Shown here: positions 1-12,220 of the stretch, piece by piece
Layout: every line of letters starts with the position of its first letter
Position numbering within the stretch: the stretch's first letter is position 1
Source: Ectobius pallidus
Taxonomy: Eukaryota; Arthropoda; Insecta; Blattodea; Ectobiidae
Direction of reading: 5' to 3'
Assembly: GCA_964059195.1 (NCBI GenBank)
Contig: CAXKWD010000005.1
Span: 138,833,686 to 138,897,685, forward strand
Length of the DNA stretch: 64,000 nucleotides
Translations under genes and position numbers: made by a program
The notes under the pieces: generated by a model
Told to the model about the DNA's origin: nothing
The model's input: the letters and a program-made list of their open reading frames with translations, nothing else
Database searches by the model: none

Positions 1-98
1 ACCTGTCCCTCTACCCTCTCTCGGAAAATAAGCATATCAAAATTAGTATAGGTAATGAAACCTCCACTTGGAGGCCCCTTCGCCCCACCTGGGGATCA
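1..98 (-). repeat. Dispersed repeat, copy 1 (partial, cut by window edge)
   Basis: Read on the minus strand this matches 58203-58298 on the plus strand almost base for base. The shared core is GGGGCGAAGGGGCCTCCAAG, followed by a run ending in TTTTCCGAGAGAGGG. Two copies 58 kb apart in opposite orientation mean an interspersed repeat. No reading frame, tail or terminal repeat was recognised, so the class is unknown. Confidence 0.7.
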
Positions 99-1720
99 TA
101 GGGTACCAGATACAGAAGTCCCCTGTACTAGCCCTAGAAGTTTCTAATATGAATTTCCGAACATCCTGTATGTAAGTTACATAGATGAACAACATTATCC
201 GGTAAGTCTTATCCCATAAGTATTATAACATTGCTACCTAATACTGTAACGTCTAGTCGCAGAGAAGTAGGCCTCTTTGCGATTAATTTAACGGATATTT
301 GCTTTCGGCCATACAGCTGGAAGAAATAACTCCTAATCAAATCTTAAGTGTCCAAGTAGGAGTGATCAAGATATTAATTTGTGCCCTACAATCATTATAT
401 AGGGAGTGGCAAGTTTTCACTTTTGCCTCGCTGAAAATAATTATATCATCATTTTTTTTTTTAATTCATCAACAGCATGCTCCGTTACACAATGTATCAT
501 CTGTAGAAGAACATTTGACCTAGGCATCAGCATACAAAGCTGTAGAACATTCCTCTACAGAATACAAAATACAGGCAGTTTTACTTTCACCAAATGTATA
601 GAGAGGACTAAGTCTAATTTGCTACATTTTAGATACCGGTAAGCCTATGTAGATTTCTGTACTCATAACGTTTCTCTTAGTTCACTTTTCTTCTTTTTTC
701 ATAATTTTTTTCGTTACTTTACTACATTCAGTTGACTTTACTTGAAGTTGTTTTGTTCGATTTACTAATATATCTTGATTTTTCAGTTTTGAGAATTTTT
801 ATTGTAAGCAAAAAATTACTCGGTATGACATTCGTATAGTAGACTACATACGAATAAGTTACGTACCGGGAATTGCTAAAGCCTAGGCCTACACCAAAGA
901 AATAAAGCAAACAATATCCATAGACATAGTATTTAGAAGTTCGAATTTACATAAATTGGAGCTAATTACTACAAATTATAATTCTATATATTTGAAATAT
1001 ACTCAACCAGCACTTATCAGGTTTGCTGAGTTTCCAGTTAACTATTTTTTACTGTCATAAAGGGGGAAAAACATATAGAATCAACAAACAGGAATAAAAT
1101 GAGTATCAAGGAATAAAAAAAATTTAATGAGGAAATAAACAAATGGATTACTTCGTACTGTAAGGATTTATACAAATGTTATTAGAATAATAATAAAATC
1201 AAGAAGAGAAGACACAATTTAAAAAGGGAAAATTGGATGGCATTTTCCTTTAAGGAACCAAAGAAGATTATCTGGCCTCAGTGAATATTTAACGAACCAA
1301 GAAATGCACTTCCTCTTACAAGAAAATGCTACTTTTAGTCCTGAAGATTTCTCACCATTAGACTTAGCTTGTTCACACGCTTTGGGGTCATGTACAGGGC
1401 AATTTCTAATTTTACGACTCATGTTTTCCTAGAAGAAAGAAAGATTATCGATGGTTAAATGCAGGTGCGGTTCGTATTTTGAAGTAATTAGTATATTCCT
1501 CAAGCCTTACAAATCACAAGATAGAAATATATCATTACACAATATGTACTGTCATGACATAAGTTATTTCATTAATGGGTGATTCGTGTGTTTCGGTAGT
1601 TACATCTTTCCTGTAAGTGATTAACATTTAACTTCAATTTCTTGCTCAGAAATGAACAGACTTGCATGTTACGTTAACTCATTTAATACTTTCTCTCCCT
1701 CTTACTATTGGTGCTGTATA
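99..1720. other. Unassigned AT-rich DNA
   Basis: Only short ORFs without recognisable domains occur. One TAGGCCTA octamer lies near 887. The minus ORF at 1219-1422 (67 codons, several Cys and Lys) has no family signature that I recognise. Confidence 0.6.
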
Positions 1721-1724
1721 TAGA

Positions 1725-1890
1725 GGGTGACTCTGAAATTCGATATCAAGTTTTCGGTTTTAGTATGTTTTGAGATCCCCTAAATCTCCCCCCCCCCATT
1801 TTTCGGAAACATGTCTGTGGGTATGTGTGTCGTCCCATGTCTGAGCAGTAAACCTGTAGCACAAAAAATCATACAGAAAGAAAGTATCTC
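1725..1890 (+). repeat. Dispersed GT-rich repeat, copy A
   Basis: The order of blocks is a CTGAAATTCGA-like start, TTTTCGG-rich sequence, then ACATGTCTGTGGGTATGTGTG and a later GTAGCACAAAAAA. The same order recurs, diverged, at 13309-13450 and 18486-18655. This copy also holds a C9 run near 1790. It looks like an old interspersed element around a GT/TATG microsatellite; the class is unknown. Confidence 0.5.
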
Positions 1891-3013
1891 CTAAGGATAT
1901 AACACGATGGATGGCGATGATTTTCTCCCATCTTTACTATCATTTTACTTGAAAACAATGTCACTTCCGCGAATTTCTCGGATTTAACGATTCTGTTTTG
2001 AATTTGCACAAATTCTGAATAACTAAGAGACAGGCTTGCATCTTTTATTAAAACTATTTATTCGTATAAATTCTATGAAGGGTAGTTATAAGCTACCAAT
2101 CTACAAACATAACGATATTTTGGTCTTGCCTAGTGAATACTAAGAATAATGGGGCTAGAAAACCGAATGTGCACTTCTGCAATGCACCCATACTCTGTGT
2201 GTAGGATAGAGAAATTGACGTCAGTGTTTCTCCCGTTGTTTTTGGATCTACTGGATTTCTATTGAATGAGTTATTAAAATACAATGGCTGTTGAGAGTTG
2301 ATCCAGGTTTTGGAGAGCTATCCTGTTTGAGGTTTGTCATACAAACACGCCAGTAAATAAGAAAAAAGACAAATTAGAAGAAACAGAAGTAAAATAAAAT
2401 ATTAACATTATATTTGAAAAATTAAGTATGATGAATAGAAACAATAATATTTCTGGATAGGCCTATAGAGATTAAAAATGAAAATTATTCTAATACCAGT
2501 CTAGAAGCAAGATTGCGCAATTTAGAAGCTTAAAGCTAGCAGAATATATTGAAATTAAATTATAAATGCAAATATACTAATACAAGTAAACGTTCAATTA
2601 ACACGAGTAGTAAGGCTTTTATGTAATACCTTTATGAATAGCGTATGTGTTCGTTTGAGCGTTTTGAATATGTAAATCCTTGTCCAAGGTTCTCGCCTGA
2701 CAGTTAAAAATTAATTTCTTTGTTAATGTGATCATCGTTTCTTAATTAAATTTACACCTTACGTTCGTCTGCAACCTTGTAACTTAAGACCCTATTTATT
2801 TATTGTTTATGTGTGACAGCATTATTTGCTGTAAAATACTCTTCCGTCATTCTGTAATAAATAAGTATATGTAAAGTTAAACAAAGTCACACCGTAACGT
2901 TTAGAATGAGCTGTGATTGGTCGTGTGACTTTACTTAATTGCAAAATAATAGGTTTGTCAATGTTTTCCTTTCATTAAAAGTTATAAGCTTCTTAGAAAT
3001 ATTACCTAATTAA
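1891..3013. other. Unassigned AT-rich DNA
   Basis: No gene or repeat with a partner in the window was recognised. The minus ORF at 2093-2284 shows no domain. Confidence 0.6.
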
Positions 3014-3590
3014 TAGGGCAAGGCATTTGATGATTTTGCATCTTTTTAAAATGAAAGTTAAAAGATAGCTCGAATATATATAAATGTGTATCACGTAATA
3101 ATTAATAATATAAAGGCAATTTGTTTTTGCATTTTTTGCTTAATTTTGCATTTTCCGTAATTTTCAAGATATTGGTCATTTTTTGGCAATTTTTAGGTCA
3201 TTTTCTGTAGTTTTAGGTAATTTTCGGCGTTTTTAGTTTTTTCGGCATTTTAGGTCATATTTCAATGGAGGTAGAGAGGAGCTTTTCCATGTACAAATCG
3301 TTACTTTCAGACAACAGACAATCGTTTTTGAGAATCTCCACCAAGTTTCACAGTTAATTTATTTATAAACATAGACTATAGTCGCTATCTTAGTAACCAT
3401 CTACAATTCTACACTACCAAAATACGACAGCTATGCATTCGTTCAAGAACGTGGTATTTCTGACTACTATTGTCTCGCCACGTCTCTCATGTCTATCGTT
3501 AAATATAAGTTAAATATACAGCTAGCGACCTCAAATCAAAATGACATTCATGCAAAATCAATATTATACTAAGAATTTTGCCTTGCCCTA
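3014..3590 (+). mobile_element. hAT-type element, internally deleted
   Basis: The left end begins TAGGGCAAGGCA and the right end finishes with its complement, TGCCTTGCCCTA. A second inverted pair lies inside them (GATTTTGCAT near 3031, ATGCAAAATC near 3550). Between them sits a decayed scrap of hAT transposase (3265-3357) about 230 bp before the right end, where the C-terminus of an autonomous hAT gene would be. TAGGG termini fit the hAT superfamily. No 8-bp target duplication was found (left flank CTAATTAA, right flank GGAGTGAC), so the insertion is old or rearranged. The T-rich interior carries TTTTTAGGTCAT, also seen in the other hAT families here. Confidence 0.7.
3265..3357 (+). pseudogene. 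hAT transposase C-terminal fragment (frameshifted)
   Basis: The frame at 3265 reads 30 codons to a TAA at 3355. It includes VERSFSMYKSLLSDNR, which matches the hAT C-terminal dimerisation region, where a (S)VER.FS...lLsdnR pattern is diagnostic. The ENL motif that usually follows is out of frame: GAGAATCTC (3330-3338) encodes it in another frame, so one base was gained or lost in the T run just before it. No other part of the transposase (BED finger, DDE residues) is visible. It is a relic with no coding capacity. The family call rests on motif recognition only. Confidence 0.7.
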
Positions 3591-5110
3591 GGAGTGACAC
3601 TTATCCTAACGAATTATCCAAAGAAACTCGTTTGAAATAGAAAATTTATAATCTGTGTAAAGTAATTAGACGTTAATATCGTTTTTCTTGTCTTTTCAGG
3701 TGAGTTTACAATATGTGTGGGATATGTTTGTTTGCTGTTGGCCAGTAAGTAAATTTTGACCATAAATATTAATTAATATTGTCGGTGTGTGTATTTTCGC
3801 CGCAAGCATGGCTCTTACCAGAAAGTCATGCATAAAAAGGAATCTGGAGCTAACAGAGACGACAAAAATTCATTAGCTAAAATTGAAATGATGTGCAACT
3901 GATTTCCTTCTTTGAAAGTCTAACCAATATGATTAAACATTACATATTAATATAGCAGGCATTAATAGGGTTAACATTTTAGAATTCATTTCCTGAAACT
4001 AGGCTATATTAAGTTTACGGATTTATGTATGGGTTATATATTTTTCCCCTAAAATAATACTAATAATCAATTTATTGCTATAAATTACAATATAAAATCT
4101 TTACAAATGTTACAAATATAGATTCTAACGCCACCCGAAAAAGCAAAGCCGTGTCTGTGGGTGATTCAGTAACATTTACAATAATACCGAAAATGGAATA
4201 ACAAAACATTGGGAAGTATGATTTTACAGTAAATACCGAACATTTTATAATTATTACAATAATGGAAATGTACGAGTTAAAATACAATAATATATAACTT
4301 AATATAATTTTAAAATAAATTGTGGGTGATAACTGAAAATAAATATGTATATTTATTTATTTTAAATTTAATTAGGAAAATGCTATAACAGAAGTGAGTA
4401 AATAATTGAAGTAATTATTTATGTATACATCTATTTATTTAATTTTAAGACTTATGTTAATAATTATTTTTATACTAATATGTAAATTTAAATGTGATTT
4501 CACTGTAATTACTCCTGTATTTTAAAACAAACTCTTTACTTCATTAGCGTTTGCTTTTAAAGCTCATGGATGCATCACGGAAGAGCATAAATCTAGCCAT
4601 AAAAATTGACCTCTTGCCTTATATCGTCATGATGATACGACAGTATGGAAATTACTACTTGCGGCTGTTTAACGAAAGCGAGGTGCTAGTATACCACACA
4701 GATAATTAATATTCCTGGATCGAACCAAGAATTAGCATTGGTTGGAGTCCAAGGTCAAGTCCTTGAGCCTTATTTCATCGCCGACTAACAGAAAACATAA
4801 TTTGGCAATGGAACGGCACATCTGAGATAGTATATTGCTTTTATTATTCATATTAACTATAATTTGCAAGTTCACTTCGCTTAACATTTGTGTCTACTTT
4901 CTTTACGGAATTGACCTTACATTCAAGGCCAGCATTATTCAATTAGTTTATCGAGCAACTTTATACCAGATTTGACAACACTTGCAGAGTGATTCTGTCC
5001 TCGAACTCTATTCGTAATATAATTTATGTGTCAGAATAGTTCATTCATGCTGGAATTCTGAAAAATAATTCAAATTTAAATACTCCATCTTTTTAAACTG
5101 AGTTCATTGG
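3591..5110. other. Unassigned AT-rich DNA
   Basis: A possible splice-acceptor-like tract ending TCTTTTCAG at about 3700 is not followed by a convincing exon. The remaining ORFs are AT-rich and domainless. Confidence 0.5.
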
Positions 5111-5118
5111 ATACAGGA

Positions 5119-5400
5119 AAACTCTTTGGCTACATCCCTTCTAGCAGTAGGGCCTACCATCCTGTGGCAGGATTGGGAACATGCTGATAGAATTGGGGGC
5201 GAGTGATCAACATGCTACTCCCACGGTTTTTATTGACGGCTTTTCTGACCGCAGCTGCTACTTTTGAATTCAAAAAGTCTTCAATAGTCCTCACTAGGTT
5301 GAGTGTACCTCATCTCAAATCTTCCTTTATTCAGGAATAAACCGAGGAGGTGCCGGAAATCGAACCGCTAACCACTGGTTTATGGAGTAGGTGGTACAAT
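5119..5400 (-). mobile_element. Decayed tRNA-related SINE-like repeat
   Basis: The right end, read on the minus strand, has GTGGTTAGCGGTTCGATTTC, an A-box-like segment fused directly to a B-box-like GGTTCGATTTC. This suggests a deletion between the two promoter boxes. The body (5119-5240) is repeated at 24359-24476, sharing GGCCTACCATC, TTGGGGGC, CAGCATGC-like and CCCACGG blocks in the same order. The combination suggests a tRNA-derived SINE, but the head is poorly kept. Confidence 0.5.
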
Positions 5401-6300
5401 ATGGCACAAATGTCGCTTTGCATGAATCCATTTGCATTTTTGAGATAATTAAATAATATTTTTAAAATGTAGATAATTAATTAGATATAAAAAAAAACAC
5501 TGTCATGAAGTAAATGGAGGCATTTTGAACAATTGCGATAGAGTACAGAAGAATTTTTAATTTGTTTTAACTTATTACTTGGCAGCCATATTTCCCTTGG
5601 AACACTAAAATTTATGAAAAAAGTAACAAATAGTGTAATAAAGTTGCATTATATTTAATAAGTAGAACAAGGAATTAATGGAAGTTTATCGAAATAGAAA
5701 AGATATATATTATTTCTTGGTTTTCTTTTTCAAAATATGTCGTCTTACATAAAATGTCTATTTACGTGTTTCTAGTGCACGATAGTCTGTGAAAAGAGGT
5801 AGCAGACTATTATACTATGGAATCAAGTGAATTGTAATACACTAAATTAAGGCAGAATTTAAGAATATGGAACCTTGAAGTATAATTCGTAGAATTTCAA
5901 ATTAATTACATAAAGTTAGTAGCAAATTTATACAATTCATCAATTCATCGAAGACCTTTATGATTCATGAAACCAGCAAGTACTGTCACGGCCACAGAAT
6001 TTATTCAGTACCTTTACAAAGTAAAATTGAAAATGTGTTTATTCGTCTTCTACAATCACACTTGATGTTATTTCTTGTCATCATTGTGATTTACAACAAA
6101 AAAACCTGCATCGAGACAGTACCGTGTACTTTTCAATGTTTACTACTTGTCGACATTAATTTAAGATTCGTGGAAATATTTTTAATCCTTGCCTTGCGCT
6201 GTCATGGTCATTATCTTTAATCCCAGAAGTTGAAGGCCTAGGAATAGCTTGTTTAGCTTCATGTAGTTTACAACTGTTATAAGATAATCCATAAGGAGAC
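5401..6300. other. Unassigned AT-rich DNA
   Basis: The 86-codon ORF at 5960-6220 has no recognisable domain and base use like its surroundings. Confidence 0.5.
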
Positions 6301-6309
6301 GGTCTGGCA

Positions 6310-6600
6310 GATTCTCCATGAATGAATGCGGAATTTGTGAATGGATGTTGAACGTTATCAGCCGTTGGGATCTAGCCATCGCCAACGCGTTCTTGCAGAC
6401 CTCCGTATTTTCCACTTGCTGGAGACCTTCGATCTACCTACCGGTGAGGAAAGAGAAAGACACCGCAGCACATTACCATAATGAGTCCGTGGACAAACAT
6501 GTACAGGCGTGGCAGCTGTTGTAGGCCTTGGATATGCAGCAGTCACCGGGTTCGTGACCAGTGAACCCCTTACGGCTCGCGAATGTAATTTGCATATGAC
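6310..6600. other. GC-elevated ORF-bearing island
   Basis: This patch is clearly less AT-rich than its neighbours and is open in several frames on both strands: plus 6318-6524, minus 6358-6615, and a third plus frame that continues to about 6618 with a small-residue stretch (GVAAVVGLGYAAVTGFV). None was recognised as a known family. It may be a decayed exon or an unrecognised transposon fragment; open frames on both strands are expected by chance when GC rises. Confidence 0.3.
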
Positions 6601-8670
6601 AGTGATGAGTGACACTTAGGAAGTTTACTGAAGCTTAAAATTGTTTTAAGAAAGGTTATGCACATTTTAGGGGAAAAAAATCCTCTGATTTTGATTTTGC
6701 TCTTAGTATTATGCGAGTATAATTGAGTATAAGGCTTTAGTTTTGAAACTTTTACTGAGAATAGGGGTGTTAATAAATTATTATTAATTTTTCCATCCAT
6801 TTCAGTAGCCTACATATTATAGTATTTCCAGAAAATATATATATAGCTAGTATTTTTGTTTCGTGTGTTTATATCCGGCACTGTACCTGCGAGTTCCATA
6901 AAATAGAAACTATTTCTTTAGCTTGCTTAGGAATAGTATATTGCCATATAGATAGATAAAAAATTATATAGTGTACTATATTTTAAGATCCCCTTGTAGC
7001 TGTAATTACATTTTATGAAGGCTGTGCTATTAAATTAGGCCTTTATTGGCTTGATTTCCAAATTTATTCGGGAAAAACAATTCTATAAACAAATAAAAAT
7101 AGTAATATTATGAAACACAAGTACTGTAAGCTATATTATTATTTTTATTATTATTATTTCTCCTATCTACAGAGTCTTTTTCAAAATTTTGATAAAACTA
7201 TCAGAAGTAGTAACATTGAAACAATTCTTGAAAATATGAAGTGTTAAAAATGTGTAGATATGTATAAAATTATGGGTTACCTACGTTTAATTATGTACAT
7301 AAACTGCAAGCGACTTATCAACAATACTTATACTAGCCATAACGGTCATGTTTATGTATCATATCTATGGATAAGTAAAATATCAAATTTTGTGTGATTT
7401 TAAAATAGTACTTAATGCACGAGCCTGTAATGCTTTGCTTGTTTCATAATCTTCATAAGAGTATCTTTACTACCATTAGAGACAAGGTGCATACGACTGT
7501 TTTTGTTTGTTTTGAGATTTTAGATCCATTCAAACAAACGGCGACAGCTGCCCTACGCAGTCAGCTTTTCTCGTAGTTCTTGCCTTCTGTGACAGATGGC
7601 AGCTCATGGCGTTCGGTGAAGTCGATGCCTCTTTTTTTGGTCGTTTTCTTCAAACAGCGGATTTTAACAACACCAAATTGAATTCTTTTTTTTGTAGATA
7701 TTAAAATTAACACGAACAGAATTTATTTTATATTAAATGCAAGTTGTTTATTACGCAGTTTGATTTGATAATCTCAAGAATTCAAAACTGTTCAGTGTTC
7801 GATAATAATTGATAGCCTTCCACACCAGTGTTATAATGAAAATCGGTTTCGAAATTAATATCATTATGATATTATATTGTGGTCGAACAAAAAATATGTT
7901 TAACTGGCCATATGCACGTGTTCCATTCTATTATTAAATTCGTCTGTCAACAGGACTTAAGTTATCAACTTGCTAGGAGCTAAGATTTGCCGTATTATCT
8001 CCGCGAAGATATTTCTCTCCCCCTCTCCGTGCGTTAACGAAAATAAGCCGGCTCCAAGTTTGAATTATCCCGTTTATACAGCATTACCATGGGAAGTAAT
8101 ATTCTGCAGAAGATGCAGTAACCATCTTAACAGGCACTCTGTTCTTGTAGGCCTAGTAGCGTTCCGGTAAATTGACTTTCGACCAGGTTGCGTGAAATGG
8201 CTGGGGGAATGAGCTAAGGGAAGAAATCGACGTCCTACCTACCACCCCATCCTCTGATAGACAGAAAACTCGCCTCCCTGTCATTTTCCTTTACAGCATT
8301 ACACACCTGGTTGAAAGGGATTGCTCGGGCACATAGCTTACGGAAATTATTCTCATCAGGAATATCATACTCATTGGAATCTAAACTCTTTACGTCCTTA
8401 ACACCTATCTTAAGAGTTTTTTTATTTAAAAATCTGATTTTATATCTAAAAAATATATGGACGTAGATTGTACTATAGAAAAATAATGAAAGTAGTCTAT
8501 GTCACACGAAGTTTTCATAGAAATAGACTCTTGCCTTTAGCGCTCGCGGTGTGCTATCCGCATTATTCGTAGTAAATATGAAAAAAATAATAATCAAACA
8601 AATTTTAAATAGGTTACTAAATCTCAGTCTCCTAAAACTTTGATTTTGAAAAGTCACACATCTTCTTGTA
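6601..8670. other. Unassigned AT-rich DNA
   Basis: No gene is supported. A slightly GC-richer patch at 7530-7620 and another at 7980-8300 have no recognisable product. A TAGGCCTA octamer lies at about 8150. Confidence 0.5.
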
Positions 8671-8885
8671 GCTACATTTCGTATGCAGACTATTTATCAC
8701 AGGCTGTTAGAATCTATTTTGGCAATGATCTAATAGTAAATTATTCATTTTATGTACTTCAAAAGCAGGAAGTAAAATATAAGATGTGATACAGTCTGAT
8801 TGGCGTCCTTGCAATACAGATAGGCCTATTGATTCGAGATAATGCCCAGATCTACTGTGAACTTATGTTAGTATAAAATTTTGTT
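8671..8885 (+). repeat. Old dispersed repeat, copy 1 of 2
   Basis: Aligns in the same orientation with 31882-32122. Shared blocks in order include GCTGTTA.AATC.ATTTTGGCA, CAGTCTGATT.G.GTCCTTGCAA and AGATA.TGC.CA.AT, ending in TTATGTTAGTA.AA. The two copies are strongly diverged. Element class is unknown. Confidence 0.55.
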
Positions 8886-8918
8886 GATTAGAGTATGGCC
8901 ATTGATTATAATACATGA

Positions 8919-8961
<43 letters not shown>
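8919..8961 (+). repeat. (ATT)n microsatellite
   Basis: About fourteen trinucleotide units. It is followed by an ATGATGATGAT-like run and then, at 8998-9055, a short GC-rich segment (CGGCCCGGAGGGACAGAGCC) unlike the flanks that may be the end of an unrecognised interspersed repeat. Confidence 0.9.
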
Positions 8962-9061
8962 GATTATTATCATTAAAGGCCAATATGATGATGATAAAGT
9001 GTTCGGCCCGGAGGGACAGAGCCGTGGGGGGAAGGCCCACGAACGACCGAGGGACACTAGG

Positions 9062-10204
9062 TCAATATATAGCCATAGAACATAAAATGTGAATTATTAG
9101 TTAGTGTTCTTAATGGCGTTAAAGAGTATTGTTAATAGTACCAACTATTATTCAACATAATTTAACTAGCATTGAAAAAGGTATTACATACTTATTCAAA
9201 AGCAGAATTTCCTGACTGAAAAGAGTTGGTATAAATATTCCAACTTGCGTGTCTGTTGATAGAATGAAGTGGCATGCATTTTATTTTGCTTTTTGAGTCT
9301 CAATGAACCGACAGAAGTTCGTCCCACGAGGTGCTTCTCCCCTGATCATACACAACCCCTCTTTTCAGAAAAATCAAAGCGAAACCAAAAGTGTGTTGAA
9401 AGTTTCCGAGGCTAGAAAATTCTTTGTGGAGATGGTAAAAAGAGGTACTCTCTAAGTTTTCTTCTAACTGATTTCTTATAGGCTATGCAGTGAAAGGCAG
9501 AGCAAGTTCTCATGTAAAAGAATATCTCATTTGTAAAATATTTTTTTTATATTGCTGGAATTATTTAATAAATAAATAATTTGTTTTGTTTCTAGGGATG
9601 TTTACGGAAGTGTCGAAAATTTCATACGAATGCATTAGCGTGCGATTTTTTAGTTTCCTCCCATCCCAGTCCCTTGGCGCAACTCAGGAAGTGTTTTTCC
9701 TGAGAGAATCTTGTACTGGCACAAAATAACTGTGTACATCGGAAACCAGAATAAACATAATCTACTGTTAGTTCTCCCACTTCCCCTGTTATTATAAAAT
9801 TTTTCTTTGACAACTACAATTATAATTATTATACTTTTTATGGTTACCCGCTGCGTTCTGCCAGCCGACAGAATTCACAAATCGGTTACGATATTTTAAA
9901 GTTACAAAAGTTATTCTGAATATAAATAAACAATAATAGTAGATTAATCAAAATCCAGATGATGCAATTGAATCAGTACTTAAGTTCTAGACTGGCAATC
10001 GTATTGTTCAAAGACTAACCCTTCTGTCAGAGCTCTAGCCCTAATAATTGTTGACCAAAAATCTTTCAGAAATCATAAATAAAATAGTCAGGGTATACTG
10101 TTTAGCTAGTATCATATCTGCGAAGGCTATCTGACATTCCGAGATACCGAACTTTCGAAAATCCCCTAGGCCTTCTTAGGGCTTACTATACACATAGTGG
10201 CATT
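9062..10204. other. Unassigned AT-rich DNA
   Basis: Only domainless short ORFs. Nothing with a partner elsewhere in the window was seen. Confidence 0.5.
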
Positions 10205-10680
10205 AGTATTAGTAATAATAATAATAATTATTATTATATTATTAATTATTATAATAATTATATTATTAATTATTATTAATAATAATTATTATATTATTAA
10301 TTAATAAGAATTATATTGTTAATTATTATTAATAATAATAATTATATTATTAATTAATAAGAATTATATTGTTAATTATTATTATTATTATTAATAATTA
10401 TTATTATATTATTAATTAATAAGAATTATATTGTTAATTATTATTAATAATAATTATATTATTAATTAATAAGAATTATATTGTTAATTATTATTAATAA
10501 TAATTATTATATTATTAATTAATAAGAATTATATTGTTAATTATTATTAATAATAATTATATCATTAATTATTAATAATAATTATTATTATATTATTAAT
10601 TATTTTTAATAATTATTATTACTATAGTTATAATAATAATAATTATTATAATTATTACACATATTAATAACATAGCAAAA
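10205..10680. repeat. AT-only minisatellite built from ATT/TAA runs
   Basis: Nearly all A and T for 450 bp. The non-trivial marker AAGAATTATATTGTT recurs five times (10306, 10359, 10421, 10471, 10524), giving unit lengths of 53, 62, 50 and 53 bp. Each unit also carries TTAATTAAT and AATAATAATTAT, so units can fold on themselves. Unit-length changes come from gain or loss of ATT triplets. Confidence 0.85.
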
Positions 10681-11597
10681 AATTATTATTTTTAAGTGCT
10701 CGTGGTTATTTAAAAGTTGCTTGAAGACATTAAATAATCCACAAATAAAATAAAAGTAGGTGGTTTATGGATATAAAAGATTAGAAGAGTTTTAATATAA
10801 CATTTTTCGGAATTATTTCTAAATTGTGGCCAGGTTCATATGTGGTTCCACTTGGTAAAGATATAGGTCACAGATCCCACGCATGTGCTGGCATTGAATG
10901 ATTGTAAACTCTACAAACAGATAAACTCGTACAAAATAAAAGGTCAGGTCCTTCTGAATCGGAAACCTGTACTCCAATAAAACAATATTAACATTGTATT
11001 CTCACCTACGCAGACTTCTGTCACGATATTTTACAGCGTTGCTTTAATCCAAATACCTATACGTAGCACAGACATTTTGTAACTCTAAGTTGGTAATACC
11101 ATAAATTATCTGTTGCTTTTTAAGACCATTTATATTCACTGTCTAGACGCCATTATTTGCTTCGTATTAATGGTATCGAAGAGATTACCTGGCCAGACTT
11201 GGCAACCGTTGTCAAGTTCGATCTTGTATTTCGAGTGAAAGTTTGTAACGGCGTCCCTCAAGGTGTAATAAGTCTGGGCTGTAGTAGTTGTAGGAAGACA
11301 CTGATGAGAACATACAGTGCGTATATTGACTATTGCTAGTAAGTTGCTATATGTATGACGCAACTTAAAACCTTGGGTATCGAATCGAATTAAAGCAATG
11401 GTATATTTCAACTACAACAGAAATACGTTACAAATAAATAATGTCACATTACTTTATAAAATTGTTACAAATGCAAATTATTACTCCGCCCGGAAAGAAA
11501 GCTTGTAAAATATTTACAATAATAGAAAAATATTATCTTTACAATAATTTAGAAAGTATGCGGTGAGAAAATGACTTTTGGAAAGACTCTTTTAAAA
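10681..11597. other. Unassigned AT-rich DNA
   Basis: Overlapping ORFs on both strands at 11136-11411 have no recognisable domain. Confidence 0.5.
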
Positions 11598-11982
11598 TAC
11601 GGCTGGGACAAATAACTGCATAACGGTTAACTGCACAGACAATTAACTGCATACGCGTATTATGTAGGTAAGTTAAGTCATTTGGATGTATAGGTAATTG
11701 GAAATTAATTACAGTTATCTGGATTTTTCTTTCGGTTAACCATAGACGGACAGTTAATTATTACTTAGTTAATTCTGAATCTATGTGCTGTCCGCTGATT
11801 TGTATTTGGCAGCGTCCTCATATGGAAAATGCCACATACACAAGTGCCAGAAGAAGACCCATGGTTTTCCTTCCAATTTATTTAGTTATCTGGTTAACTA
11901 TGCTAATTGGATAAGAGATGGTTATTTCAGCAGTTATTTCCTCAGTTAACCGTTAACTTTTATCCGTATAGTCCCAGCCCTG
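11598..11982. mobile_element. hAT-like MITE, GGCTGGGAC termini
   Basis: The left end reads TACGGCTGGGACAAATAACT and the right end, complemented, CAGGGCTGGGACTATACGGA, sharing GGCTGGGAC. Inside both ends lies GGTTAACTG or its close variants, repeated several times in both orientations (AACGGTTAACTG near 11630; CAGTTAACCGTTAAC near 11943). CAGGG-type ends fit hAT. The 8-bp flanks (TTTTAAAA and CTGGAAAA) agree at only five positions, so the target duplication is weak. No coding sequence remains. Confidence 0.55.
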
Positions 11983-12220
11983 CTGGAAAATAATACAGGC
12001 TATACAATTTTCAATTTTGGATTTTAAGATTGCATTGTTTCGTTTAAGATGAATTCTAATAAGATAATTGAAGGCTTTTGAGCCGGAGTTTGTAACTTTG
12101 CTGAACTCCCAAAGCAAGAAACACTTTAGGTTCTGTAAATGAACTAAAAAGTTCCTTTTGTTGGGGTAATGGGAATATAAAATTAATTTTTTTTGTTGAT
12201 GTGTGTATATAGCCTATATA

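Noticed and set aside
3690..3760. Mini-exon between TTTTCAG and a GTAAGT-like word
   Set aside because: TTTTCAGGTGAGT reads as acceptor and donor at once; frame and partner exons are lacking.
10306..10538. CRISPR-like array (five regularly spaced markers)
   Set aside because: Spacers are themselves A/T repeats and not unique; this is an animal-type minisatellite.
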